Below are positions 14,936-22,774 of a stretch of DNA of 31,973 bases, one piece after another (within the stretch, counting starts at the first letter, position 1; the number at the start of each line of letters is the position of its first letter). Under the pieces are notes generated by a model. It did not search any database. It was not told the DNA's origin and saw only the letters and a program-made list of their open reading frames with translations. Position numbers and translations under genes: made by a program. This DNA comes from Candidatus Nanohalarchaeota archaeon. Its GTDB lineage: Archaea; EX4484-52. The stretch lies in contig DAOVUW010000002.1 in the NCBI GenBank assembly GCA_030632385.1, forward strand, positions 1-31,973, in the 5' to 3' direction.

Positions 14936-15640
14936 ATGGAAGTAGAAGTTGAGAAGTCAATAATTGAAAAAATTCTTAATAAATTAAAGACAACAGATAA
15001 AAGTGGAGCATCTTCGCATGCAGATAATATTGTTCTTATTTCCCGGGATTATGTTCCAAGAGATATTAATGAAATTTCTGTTGAGGTCAAGACAATAGCA
15101 GAAAATCTTGTGCAGAAAGGGAAAAATGTCCATGTAATCACTTATGATCCAATTAAAAAAGGACAGACAATTGAACTTGGCGGAGTGAATGTGCATTATA
15201 TTGATAACAGTATAAGAGCATACAGCCCGCTTACAGATGCTCTTACTATTGGAATGGATATAAATCGCGTTGCCGGAGATATATTTCATGAAGAAGGAAT
15301 TGATTTGATTCATGTCCATGATTGGTATATGCTGCCCGCAGGAGTAATTTTGCAAAAAGCATTTAGCAGACCAATGTGTTCTACTTATTATTCTGTTGAA
15401 AATGTAAGATGCCCTGATGTTATAAATAATTATACGAACGCAATACGGCAGATAGAAAATAAAGGATGCCATGAGTCGCAGAAAGTACTTGTCAAGGAAA
15501 ATTGGCTTAAAGAAGAGATAATAAAACAATACAACCCATTGGATGAAAAAGTAGATATAATCAATCCGAAAGATGAAAACGACAGAAAAAAATTATTGAA
15601 AGATTACAGATGGGTAATGCAAAATTACGATGAAAGATGA
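14936..15640 (+). CDS. Stand-alone N-terminal (acceptor) domain of a GT-B glycosyltransferase, glycogen-synthase-like
   Basis: A 234-residue protein resembling the N-terminal Rossmann domain of GT4/GT5 glycosyltransferases: ISRDYVPRDINEISVEVKTI, then a GVNVHYI strand, then DLIHVHDWYMLPAGVILQKA as in glycogen synthases, and later ESQKVLVKENWLKEEIIKQY. The nucleotide-sugar-binding C-terminal domain is absent; the frame ends at 15640 and no continuation is visible in any frame downstream. A 30-residue polar extension precedes the domain. It follows ftsZ by 40 bp on the same strand and may be co-transcribed with it. It could be a remnant, a regulatory protein, or half of a split enzyme. Family resemblance is good; activity is doubtful. 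Confidence 0.75.
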   Translation: MEVEVEKSIIEKILNKLKTTDKSGASSHADNIVLISRDYVPRDINEISVEVKTIAENLVQKGKNVHVITYDPIKKGQTIELGGVNVHYIDNSIRAYSPLTDALTIGMDINRVAGDIFHEEGIDLIHVHDWYMLPAGVILQKAFSRPMCSTYYSVENVRCPDVINNYTNAIRQIENKGCHESQKVLVKENWLKEEIIKQYNPLDEKVDIINPKDENDRKKLLKDYRWVMQNYDER

Positions 15641-15745
15641 ATTGTCTGTTTTTGTTTTTTGGTGAAAGAGAATATTGAAGTTGTGCGTTCTTTCTAAAAT
15701 GATTCGGAAATTGAATATAAAATCAGCTTTAAAAGAATTTTTCCC

Positions 15746-15812
15746 CAGTAACCCTGAGAAAAAAATATGGGAAAATTTCTTGCAGAAATTTTCCTTTTGA
15801 CGTTCGTTATAT
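15746..15812 (-). repeat. Solitary degenerate attC-like site
   Basis: 67 bp. On the minus strand it starts with ATATAAC and ends with GTTACTG. The core is a perfect 10 bp stem GGAAAATTTC/GAAATTTTCC with a TTGCA loop, followed by TTTTGACGTTCGTTAT, like the GGGAAAATT...AATTTTCCTTTT...GTTAT pattern of site C. It lies just downstream of a small minus-strand membrane gene. It is shorter and weaker than the array sites. Confidence 0.45.
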
Positions 15813-15858
15813 ATTTTTTCTGCAAGAAAAAAGGTCTAAGTATAGTAGATCTTGAAAT

Positions 15859-16074
15859 TCACTGCTTATCTACCATCCAAATTAGAAAGGCCAAAACAAC
15901 TAAGCTGCTTATCGATAAATACACTTTTGTGGTATTGTCCCCCATTGTTACTATATCTGACAACGCTGGTTCTATTGCAATTTTAATTAAATTGGCTAAG
16001 TCAATAAAAAAAGCAATAGCAATACCAGTAATTATTTCTTTTTTATTATTTTTTACAATCTTTTTTGAAATCAT
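15859..16074 (-). CDS. Small two-TM protein, possible solitary cassette gene
   Basis: A 71-residue protein: basic N-terminus (MISKKIVKNNKKE), a hydrophobic segment (IITGIAIAFFIDLANLI), a short polar loop (DIVTMGDNTTK) and a second hydrophobic segment (VYLSISSLVVLAFLIWMV). An AT-rich TATA-like stretch near 16095-16105 precedes the ATG. The degenerate attC-like site follows it at 15746-15812, and motifs ACATAAC (16132-16138) and ACCTAAC (16143-16149) lie upstream, so the whole may be a lone cassette inserted apart from the main array. No family is recognised. Its length, composition and context resemble the array's small membrane protein. Confidence 0.55.
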   Translation of the reverse strand: MISKKIVKNNKKEIITGIAIAFFIDLANLIKIAIEPALSDIVTMGDNTTKVYLSISSLVVLAFLIWMVDKQ

Positions 16075-16190
16075 AAAAGTATACTATTGTTTTTATTTAT
16101 TAATATTTGGTTTCAAGATTTATTATGTATCACATAACCCCAACCTAACTTTAAACTAAATCTACCAAAATTACAAAAACCAAACCAAAC

Positions 16191-17189
16191 TCATCCAAAC
16201 CATTTTGAAAGAGTCACGATTTTTTCCTTATCGAATTTCTTTAATGAAGATTCAATTCTTTCATTTGAAAAATCATAATTTTTGCACAATACCTCAATTA
16301 TTTTTTCTTTATTAAATGATTCTGCGCTTAAATCATAATCGTGGGTAACAGGAGGATTTTTGAAAAAATCAAATATTATCTTGTAATCTATATCAAATTC
16401 CCATTTATACTGCGTATTTTCAAATATTTCATCAAGGGTTTTATATTGCTTTACAAGAATAAGGGATTTCTTTGCACCAAGACCATTTACTCCTTTTGGA
16501 TTAAAATCAGTTCCGCAAAGAATTGAAAGATTAATCATATCATCAGCGGAGATGTCCAACTCAGTTAGCACTTTTTTCTGATGAATTATTTCAGGGAAGA
16601 TTTTTATTCCATACATTGTGCTTGCATTTATGTTTCTTACAAGTATCGGTGCGCCAAAAACAATTGCATCGTAATCCTGCGAACAGCAGTAAAAATCATG
16701 TTTTTTTGCCATAAATGCTGCCTGCGCTTCTCCTTCAGAAGGTGCCTGAATACAGACAATGCCCATTGCCCGTAATAAAAGTTTTGCATCTTCAATCATT
16801 TCTTCACTCAAAAAAGTAGCTATTTTTGCATATTTTGCTGCCAGCTCAAGATTGCCTGCTTCTTTTTCTTTTTGCCATTTATCGTATGCTTCTTCTTTTC
16901 TTTTCCTTCTTTCGTTCTGCGTGTCTTTTTTCATGTCCGGCGCTTTTCCGTCAAAAACATAAATTACTTTTATATCCTGTTTCAATAATTTTAAATTTCT
17001 CCAGAACAATCCTGCAAGATGAGAAGTCACTCGTCCTTTGCTGTCTTTGAGTAGTTCTCCGTCCTGCCCCCTGATAGAAGAGAGCATCTGATACATTGTA
17101 TTGAATGCATCGACGACCAGCGTCTTGCCACCGAGTTCAGCAGGATTTAATACATCTCGTTTTAAGATAGAGCTTAGTTTAACTCCCAT
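16191..17189 (-). CDS. fen: Flap endonuclease 1 (FEN1)
   Basis: A 332-residue structure-specific 5' nuclease that removes flaps in Okazaki fragment maturation and base excision repair. The N-terminus MGVKLSSIL is that of the family. Metal-binding acidic residues are visible at Asp27 (VVDAFN), Asp80 (VFDGKAPDMKK), Glu152/Glu154 (APSEGEAQAA), Asp172/Asp174 (CSQDYDAIVFG) and Asp228 (CGTDFNPKGVNGLG). The C-terminus TLSKWFG is a PCNA-interacting motif lacking the usual Gln. Length is close to the archaeal norm of 340. It is the last gene of a tight minus-strand operon, 4 bp after the HxsD-like gene. Confidence 0.96.
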   Translation of the reverse strand: MGVKLSSILKRDVLNPAELGGKTLVVDAFNTMYQMLSSIRGQDGELLKDSKGRVTSHLAGLFWRNLKLLKQDIKVIYVFDGKAPDMKKDTQNERRKRKEEAYDKWQKEKEAGNLELAAKYAKIATFLSEEMIEDAKLLLRAMGIVCIQAPSEGEAQAAFMAKKHDFYCCSQDYDAIVFGAPILVRNINASTMYGIKIFPEIIHQKKVLTELDISADDMINLSILCGTDFNPKGVNGLGAKKSLILVKQYKTLDEIFENTQYKWEFDIDYKIIFDFFKNPPVTHDYDLSAESFNKEKIIEVLCKNYDFSNERIESSLKKFDKEKIVTLSKWFG

Positions 17190-17193
17190 ATAA

Positions 17194-17580
17194 TTATTTT
17201 TTCTTTTTTACTTTATCTTTTGCAGCTTTATCTTCCGGAAGATTGATGATTGTTTTCATTGCAGCGCCAATCAAAGCATTTCTCGTGTCAGCATATCTTC
17301 TTGCCTGTTCTTCTTCGACATTTGTATGTATGAGTTCATTATAGAAAACATCAGCCAAATCTTCAAAGTCTTTTTTTGATGGAGTATCTTCTGTGTCTTT
17401 TGACTTAAAAGAAACAATTAATTCACTCATCGGATCTCCGTCAACTTTTACATTAAAATCATCAGTAAACCGATAACTTGCCCTCATCACGCACGAAGAA
17501 GCATACAGTTGCGGATTGATTTTTACAATTAACATTTTGTTTTTTTCATCTATTTGAATATTTTCTGAATTTGAACACAT
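17194..17580 (-). CDS. HxsD-like small protein
   Basis: A 128-residue protein from the ATG at 17580 (a TTG at 17598 would add six residues but overlaps carS). The pattern KINPQLYASSCVMRASYRFT, then VKVDGDPMSELIVSFKSK, then a helix FEDLADVFYNELI and a C-terminal DTRNALIGAAMKTI follows the layout of HxsD of the His-Xaa-Ser peptide maturation systems. No other Hxs gene (radical SAM HxsB/HxsC or precursor) lies nearby, and a Lys-rich tail ends the protein. It lies between carS (11 bp) and FEN1 (4 bp), so it probably has a housekeeping role in archaea. The HxsD link is by pattern memory and needs a profile search. Confidence 0.6.
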   Translation of the reverse strand: MCSNSENIQIDEKNKMLIVKINPQLYASSCVMRASYRFTDDFNVKVDGDPMSELIVSFKSKDTEDTPSKKDFEDLADVFYNELIHTNVEEEQARRYADTRNALIGAAMKTIINLPEDKAAKDKVKKKK

Positions 17581-17591
17581 AATATATATTA

Positions 17592-18131
17592 TTACCAAGA
17601 AACATTTTTAAGCTTTAATGAATATGCTAGCATATTGAATAGTCTATGAATAATCGGCGTAAATATCAATAGGAATAATATGTGCCATACAGACAGTAGA
17701 GACATATCAAAAAACAGATAAGCAAATAAAAAAGAGCCAATCAAAAAATCGAATTTATCCCATATTATTTCTCCGCCTCTTTGGATATCCATCCTTCTTT
17801 TTACAAAGCTCTCTACAATATCTCCTGCCATTGCTCCAAAACTAAGTGCAAATCCCAAAGCAATAGAATATGGCATAAATTGGTAAAGTGTCATAGAAGC
17901 ATAGAAGTGTTTAAAGAGAATATATTGCAGAAATCCCACAAATGTTCCGACAAGCAGACCGCCTAAAGTCCCTTCAAATGTTTTTCCATTTCCTAAAATT
18001 CTCTTTCCGTCTTTATAGTTTTTCCCAAAATCAATGGGTTTTTCTCCCATGAAAAAAACAGCGCTACTGTTTGCAATATAAGCAGGCAGTATGAACCACA
18101 AGGATTGCAAAATAATTAAAATTATATCCAT
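17592..18131 (-). CDS. carS: CDP-archaeol synthase CarS
   Basis: A 179-residue membrane enzyme that transfers CMP from CTP to unsaturated archaetidic acid, giving CDP-archaeol, the precursor of archaeal polar lipids. Motifs GNGKTFEGTLGGLLVG (about 47-62) and GDIVESFVKRRMDIQRG (about 103-119) are typical of the family, as are the hydrophobic segments at the N-terminus, 55-75, 85-105 and 125-175. It lies 6 bp after the preceding gene in the five-gene operon. The UbiA-type prenyltransferase at 26431-27279 catalyses an earlier step of the same pathway, so this organism appears to make its own membrane lipids, which not all DPANN do. Confidence 0.94.
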   Translation of the reverse strand: MDIILIILQSLWFILPAYIANSSAVFFMGEKPIDFGKNYKDGKRILGNGKTFEGTLGGLLVGTFVGFLQYILFKHFYASMTLYQFMPYSIALGFALSFGAMAGDIVESFVKRRMDIQRGGEIIWDKFDFLIGSFLFAYLFFDMSLLSVWHILFLLIFTPIIHRLFNMLAYSLKLKNVSW

Positions 18132-18137
18132 ATTATT

Positions 18138-18617
18138 TTATTTTCTAATTCCGTATCTTCTTTGTATTTCTTCCCATATTTCAATTGCAAGTAGTCTGCC
18201 ACGTTCTGCATGTTTGACTCTTTGGTTGTCGTAAAAAATAAGAGAATAGGAATACCACATGCTTTTTTGTATGCTATTTGCATAGAGGTATTGTGTCTTC
18301 AAAAAACCAGCAGTTTTAGCTTTCATCCATCCTCGTGTTCCATTATCTTGCACACCCCAACACCATACAAGAAATTCTAATTTACTCCATCTGTCTACTT
18401 TCTTTTCTGCCATCCATTTTCCCTTGAATGTTCCATCTGTCTTATCCCAGCCAATGTATTTTGGAAATATATGCGAACCGCTAACTTCTAGTTTTTCTTT
18501 GAATAAAGAAGGAATGAATCTTCTCATTTTAAAGGGCCATTCTCCTGTATAGCCCATAACAGTAAAATCCTGATTAACAAACAAATCGTCTTTAAATTCC
18601 AACATTCCTGATGCCAT
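18138..18617 (-). CDS. Conserved-looking protein of unknown function
   Basis: A 159-residue soluble protein rich in aromatic residues (WPFKMRRF, GWDKTDGTFKGKWMAEKKVD, LEFLVWCWGVQDNGTRGW). It ends in a basic helix RGRLLAIEIWEEIQRRYGIRK. There is no signal peptide, membrane segment or metal motif. The next gene upstream in the operon (18625-19149) looks distantly similar in layout, with an N-terminal beta-rich part, a charged middle and a C-terminal helix with Ile-Trp and Arg, so they may be old duplicates or partners. It lies 6 bp before carS. Function unknown. Confidence 0.75.
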   Translation of the reverse strand: MASGMLEFKDDLFVNQDFTVMGYTGEWPFKMRRFIPSLFKEKLEVSGSHIFPKYIGWDKTDGTFKGKWMAEKKVDRWSKLEFLVWCWGVQDNGTRGWMKAKTAGFLKTQYLYANSIQKSMWYSYSLIFYDNQRVKHAERGRLLAIEIWEEIQRRYGIRK

Positions 18618-18624
18618 ATTGTGT

Positions 18625-19149
18625 CTAATTTTGGTTTAGTTTTAAAAAACAGGTTTTTAGATAAGACGTAAAATTATTGGATATTTCTCTTCCTTCCAAT
18701 ATATATTTATCTCGTGTGTTTTCATATATCGTTTCGTGCCATATTCTTCTTGCCATTTCATAAAATATGTTTTGTTGTATGATATTGTCCTGCGGATATT
18801 CTGTATATATTCTTGGCTTGATACTTATCTTCGCTTTTCCTGTTTTGCTTTCACTATTTTCATCTCCGCTTAGATTTATGTCATATCGCAGATAACTATA
18901 AATGTCCATCTGTTTTACAATCATCCATTCTGTATTAAATGAAAGTTCCTCTTTTTTGTTATGTACTTCATATTTTACTTCATGTACTCGCCCTTCGGGA
19001 ACCCCAAAAATGTCATCAAAAGAGCTTGTTACTTTTTTATATAATTCAAATGGAGATTTTCCTTCATAATTAAGAGATATATCTCTATGTTCCATCTCAT
19101 TTCCGAAAATATAATCCATTATTACGAGTTTCGTTCTTGAATAAACCAT
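18625..19149 (-). CDS. Unknown protein, first gene of the carS-fen operon
   Basis: A 174-residue soluble protein, MVYSRTKLVIMDYIFGNEME then HRDISLNYEGKSPFELYKKV. Residues 20-140 are mostly predicted beta strands with a helix near 33-45, a layout that could be START/polyketide-cyclase-like, but I do not recognise the family. A TATA-like CTATATATTA at about 19172-19181 precedes the ATG by about 25-30 nt and probably drives the whole operon (19149 down to 16191). The following gene starts 7 bp downstream. It may be a paralogue of that gene. Confidence 0.75.
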   Translation of the reverse strand: MVYSRTKLVIMDYIFGNEMEHRDISLNYEGKSPFELYKKVTSSFDDIFGVPEGRVHEVKYEVHNKKEELSFNTEWMIVKQMDIYSYLRYDINLSGDENSESKTGKAKISIKPRIYTEYPQDNIIQQNIFYEMARRIWHETIYENTRDKYILEGREISNNFTSYLKTCFLKLNQN

Positions 19150-19329
19150 AGTATATTATTAAATGAAAAATAATATATAGTTTGTTGTATTTTCGAAGAG
19201 AATTTTTATTTATTGGAAAAAAGTGTCGAATTGTGAAAAATTATTTTGTGTCATTATGTTTTTAAAACTAATATATTTACATAAATTAAGAGATTTTCAT
19301 AATTTAATATTAGCTTAAATAGGGTTAAA

Positions 19330-21315
19330 ATGGCGGAATTGAAAAAAATAATAAAAAGAAACGGAAAAATCGTTAATTTCGATAAATCAAAAATAAGTCG
19401 TGCTATTTTTAAGTCAGCGCAATCCATTGGAGGGAAAGACTTTAATCTTTCAAAGGAAATCGCAGAAAAAGTTTTGTTTTACGCAAAGGTTTCACTTAAT
19501 ACAGATACGCCAACAGTTGAACAAATACAGGATTGTGTTGAAAAAGTCCTGATTGAAGAAGGACATGCACAAACCGCTAAAGCATATATACTGTATAGAA
19601 ATCAGAGAAAGCAATTAAGAGAAATACAAGGAATTATCAATTCTACAGATATGGTGGATAATTACCTAAAGAAAATGGACTGGAGAATTAAAGAAAATTC
19701 AAATATGGGTTTCTCTCTTCAGGGATTGAATAATTATTTATCAAATATTGTTATTTCAAAGTACTGGTTGAATAAGATTTATCCAAAAGAAGCAAGAGAA
19801 GCACATTTAAGAGGAGATCTTCATATTCATGATTTAGGGATGCTTGCTGCATATTGTTGTGGATGGGAATTAAAAGATTTGCTTGAAAAAGGATTTGGTG
19901 GTGTTTATGGAAAAGTAGAAAGTAAGCCTCCAAAGCATCTTAAAACCGCTTTAGGGCAATTGGTTAATTTCTTTTACACTTTGCAGGGTGAGACCGCCGG
20001 AGCTGTTGCATTCAGCAATTTCGACACATATTTAGCTCCATTTATAAGATATGACAAATTAAGTTACGCTGAAGTAAGGCAAACAATGCAGGAATTTATT
20101 TTTAATATCAATGTGCCCACCAGGGTGGGTTTTCAAACGCCATTTACAAATATTACAATGGATTTAACTCCTTCGGGAGCAATAGCAAAAGAAAATGTAA
20201 TTATTGGCGGGAAAAAACAAAAAGAGACTTATGCTGATTTTCAGGAAGAAATGGATATGTTTAACCGGGCTTTTGCAGAAGTTATGTGTGATGGCGATGC
20301 AAAGGGGAGAATTTTTACATTTCCAATACCTACATATAATATTACCAAAGACTTTGAATGGGATAATAAAAATCTTGATCCATTATGGGAAATGACTGCT
20401 AAGTACGGGATACCTTATTTTGCAAATTTCATAAATAGTAGCATGAATCCGGATGATACCAGAAGTATGTGCTGCCGTTTGAGGTTAGATAATAGAGAAT
20501 TAAGAAAAAGACAGGGTGGTCTTTTTGCATCAGCGCCACTTACAGGAAGTATAGGTGTAGTTACAATTAATCTTCCAAGAATTGGATATATATCATCAAA
20601 CAAAGCAGAATTTTACGAACATTTAGATTATTTGATGAAAGTTGCAAAAACAAGTCTGGATATGAAAAGAACTATTTTAGAACAATACACAAAATCAGGA
20701 TTATATCCTTATGCAAAATTTTATTTGAGAAAAATATACAAGGCAACAGGAAACTATTGGGACAATCATTTTAATACAATTGGATTTTTAGGAATGAATG
20801 AGGCAATATTAAATTTTACCGGTGAAGATATCGGTACAGAAAAGGGAAGAGAATTTGCACTTGAAATCATGGATTTCATGAGGAATAAATTATCGGACTT
20901 TCAGGAAGAAAATAAAGGATCTATGTATAATCTGGAAGCAACACCTGCAGAAGGATGTAATTATCGATTTGCAAAATTAGATAAAAAACAATATCCAAAT
21001 ATAATACAAAAAGGAAAAGATGAACCCTATTATACAAATTCATCTCAGTTGCCTGTGGATCATACAGATGATATGTTTTTCGCACTTCAGCATCAGGATG
21101 AACTGCAATGCAAATATACTGGAGGTACAGTAATGCATTTATTTTTAGGAGAACGCATTGATGATAAAAATATGTGCAAACAGCTTGTTAAAAAAATTGC
21201 AGAAAAATACAAGATGCCTTATTTTTCAATAACACCTACATTCAGTATTTGTCCAGTACACGGCTATCTTGATGGAGAACATACAACCTGTCCTATCTGT
21301 AGTGAAAAAAAATAG
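19330..21315 (+). CDS. nrdD: Anaerobic ribonucleoside-triphosphate reductase NrdD, lacking the glycyl-radical C-terminus
   Basis: A 661-residue class III ribonucleotide reductase. An ATP-cone (about 4-95, KIIKRNGKIVNFDKSKISRA) precedes the catalytic barrel, with the active-site loop region RSMCCRLRLDNRELRKRQGG (Cys381/Cys382) and a zinc site at the end (CPVHG, 641-645, and CPIC, 654-657). In the family the chain then continues with a short segment carrying the radical glycine (a motif like RVVGYYRPV). Here it stops four residues after the last zinc Cys, and no such sequence follows in any frame. The activase NrdG is not adjacent. Either the glycyl-radical domain is encoded elsewhere or the protein has lost normal activity. 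The ATG at 19330 is preceded by an AT-rich promoter-like stretch. Confidence 0.9.
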   Translation: MAELKKIIKRNGKIVNFDKSKISRAIFKSAQSIGGKDFNLSKEIAEKVLFYAKVSLNTDTPTVEQIQDCVEKVLIEEGHAQTAKAYILYRNQRKQLREIQGIINSTDMVDNYLKKMDWRIKENSNMGFSLQGLNNYLSNIVISKYWLNKIYPKEAREAHLRGDLHIHDLGMLAAYCCGWELKDLLEKGFGGVYGKVESKPPKHLKTALGQLVNFFYTLQGETAGAVAFSNFDTYLAPFIRYDKLSYAEVRQTMQEFIFNINVPTRVGFQTPFTNITMDLTPSGAIAKENVIIGGKKQKETYADFQEEMDMFNRAFAEVMCDGDAKGRIFTFPIPTYNITKDFEWDNKNLDPLWEMTAKYGIPYFANFINSSMNPDDTRSMCCRLRLDNRELRKRQGGLFASAPLTGSIGVVTINLPRIGYISSNKAEFYEHLDYLMKVAKTSLDMKRTILEQYTKSGLYPYAKFYLRKIYKATGNYWDNHFNTIGFLGMNEAILNFTGEDIGTEKGREFALEIMDFMRNKLSDFQEENKGSMYNLEATPAEGCNYRFAKLDKKQYPNIIQKGKDEPYYTNSSQLPVDHTDDMFFALQHQDELQCKYTGGTVMHLFLGERIDDKNMCKQLVKKIAEKYKMPYFSITPTFSICPVHGYLDGEHTTCPICSEKK

Positions 21316-21322
21316 ATTTAAT

Positions 21323-21538
21323 TTAATATTTTTTTTCTTTCATTTCTTTTTTTAATGTTTCTAAATCCTTTTTCATTTTTTCTTCATGCTCATTTGAATC
21401 AGACTTTTCTTCAATTATTAAAACCCCTTTGTATTCACAATTATTGCACTGATATTTTCCAAAACTTCCATCTAAAAGTAATGAAATATTTGCAGATTTG
21501 CAGTCAGGACATATTTTTTTACCAATTTCATTTTTCAT
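21323..21538 (-). CDS. Small zinc-ribbon protein
   Basis: A 71-residue protein with a rubredoxin/TFIIS-like zinc ribbon: CPDC (residues 10-13) and CNNC (31-34), separated by two short strands (SANISLLLDG, GKYQCNN), then a charged helical tail (HEEKMKKDLETLKKEMKEKKY). Such proteins often bind nucleic acid or transcription machinery, but nothing specific shows here. Its start overlaps the end of the upstream membrane gene by 11 bp, so the two are translationally linked. It ends 7 bp from the convergent nrdD. Confidence 0.75.
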   Translation of the reverse strand: MKNEIGKKICPDCKSANISLLLDGSFGKYQCNNCEYKGVLIIEEKSDSNEHEEKMKKDLETLKKEMKEKKY

Positions 21539-22190
21539 TTTTATCTATATTTAAATATTTTTTAACGATATTTTCAATTTTGCCGTGTTTGTCTGTAAAG
21601 AAATGATTAAACTTCCAAAAATTTTCCCAAATATTATTTATATTTGCAACAAGAATGATTTTGTCATTGTCTTTTTTATAGCTCTTAAAATCTTTCCACT
21701 CTAAAAACTGTAAGAAATATCCAAATCCATTTTCATAAAAAATCCATTTGATTTTTATATATGGCCCAAAAATATATATTGCCACTAATATTACAAGAAT
21801 TGCAGAAAATAAAATATCATTATAAAAATAATATAAAAAGCAGTTAAAAGATTCGTAAGTTAAAATGCATTTGCATTTCATTATACACGATATCTTACAT
21901 ATGCATAATGCCACAAGAAGTATTGTAACAATAATAGTAATAAAATACCAAAAAAATTTTATTTCAGCCATTTGTGTTTCTAATAAACTTGCTCTTACAT
22001 CTGAAAGTTTTTTGCCTTTTTGAAAGTTTTTTGCTGGATAATATAAACTTAATGGGATCATTACTAAAAACAGAAGTATGACAAATAGAGAATCTATTAA
22101 TATGAGTATGGATCCAAGAATCCCACCAAAAACCAAGCCCAAAACTAAAATAGTACTTGTTTTCATTTTTTTATCTTTATTTTCATTCAT
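21528..22190 (-). CDS. Four-TM membrane protein of unknown function
   Basis: A 220-residue protein: charged N-terminus (MNENKDKKMK), a long hydrophobic hairpin (TSTILVLGLVFGGILGSI then a second segment to about 47), two further membrane segments (about 77-100 and 120-146), and a C-terminal soluble part (WIFYENGFGYFLQFLEWKDF, KIILVANIN) with the look of a PH-like domain seen in some archaeal and bacterial small membrane proteins. A short cysteine cluster CICKISCIMKCKC sits at the end of the third segment. It overlaps the zinc-ribbon gene. Function unknown. Confidence 0.7.
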   Translation of the reverse strand: MNENKDKKMKTSTILVLGLVFGGILGSILILIDSLFVILLFLVMIPLSLYYPAKNFQKGKKLSDVRASLLETQMAEIKFFWYFITIIVTILLVALCICKISCIMKCKCILTYESFNCFLYYFYNDILFSAILVILVAIYIFGPYIKIKWIFYENGFGYFLQFLEWKDFKSYKKDNDKIILVANINNIWENFWKFNHFFTDKHGKIENIVKKYLNIDKNEK

Positions 22191-22234
22191 AATTTAATAA
22201 AATTAATAATTATATAAATACATCCGGTAAATTA

Positions 22235-22774
22235 TTATTGGGTAGAATTCAATTCTGAAATGATTTTATCTATTTGATTGAATAATTCTTTTTTTGTTCC
22301 AGTATTTTGGACTTGGAAAGCAGGATAAGTCAGAACTTTTTCAAATCCCAGATTTTTCAAATCCCTTTCATTGCGCAGAATCTCTTTCATAGAACCATAT
22401 TTTAAAATTATCTTTTCATCTGCATTTATTCTGATAAAATCTATTTTTTTTGCTTTGGATTTTAAATAATTGATTTCTTCAATGCACCTGAATCCGCTTA
22501 TCACAATATTTTCATTTTTGTTTTGCTTTATTTTTTCCCACAGAATTTTCGCCAATATATTCATTCCTTTTTCTTTTCTTATTTGCACTGAAAATTTGCC
22601 TTTGTTTTCCTTTAAAGGAAGGATGCCTCTTTCTTTTAATAATGGTTCAAATGCATTATCTGAAAAATCAAGGGATAAAAAATTGTACTTTTTTGATATA
22701 TGGCCCGCAACAGTATTTTTCCCGCTTCTTGCAATGCCAATAATTCCTATGATTTTATATTTTAATTCAGCCAT
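22235..22774 (-). CDS. P-loop nucleotide kinase, dephospho-CoA kinase-like (UPF0200 type)
   Basis: A 179-residue P-loop NTPase with Walker A GIARSGKNT (13-21), then a lid and core typical of small nucleotide kinases (FSDNAFEPLLKERGI, ENIVISGFRCIEEINYL, IDFIRINADEKIILKYG). Archaeal proteins of this kind resemble dephospho-CoA kinase and adenylate kinases; the true archaeal substrate is often unclear. The start overlaps the end of the pilin gene by 13 bp, so the two are probably expressed together although their functions look unrelated. Confidence 0.8.
   Translation of the reverse strand: MAELKYKIIGIIGIARSGKNTVAGHISKKYNFLSLDFSDNAFEPLLKERGILPLKENKGKFSVQIRKEKGMNILAKILWEKIKQNKNENIVISGFRCIEEINYLKSKAKKIDFIRINADEKIILKYGSMKEILRNERDLKNLGFEKVLTYPAFQVQNTGTKKELFNQIDKIISELNSTQ

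Noticed and set aside
14984..15529. 181-codon minus-strand frame opposite the glycosyltransferase-like gene
   Set aside because: The composition is that of antisense shadow sequence, and the plus-strand protein shows clear family motifs.
15767..16159. 130-codon plus-strand frame across the solitary cassette-like unit
   Set aside because: It reads through the hairpin and antisense to a better two-TM frame; its hydrophobic stretches are antisense artefacts.
21304..21345. Programmed frameshift at the A-run restoring the NrdD tail
   Set aside because: Neither shifted frame encodes a glycyl-radical motif downstream, so slippage would not help.
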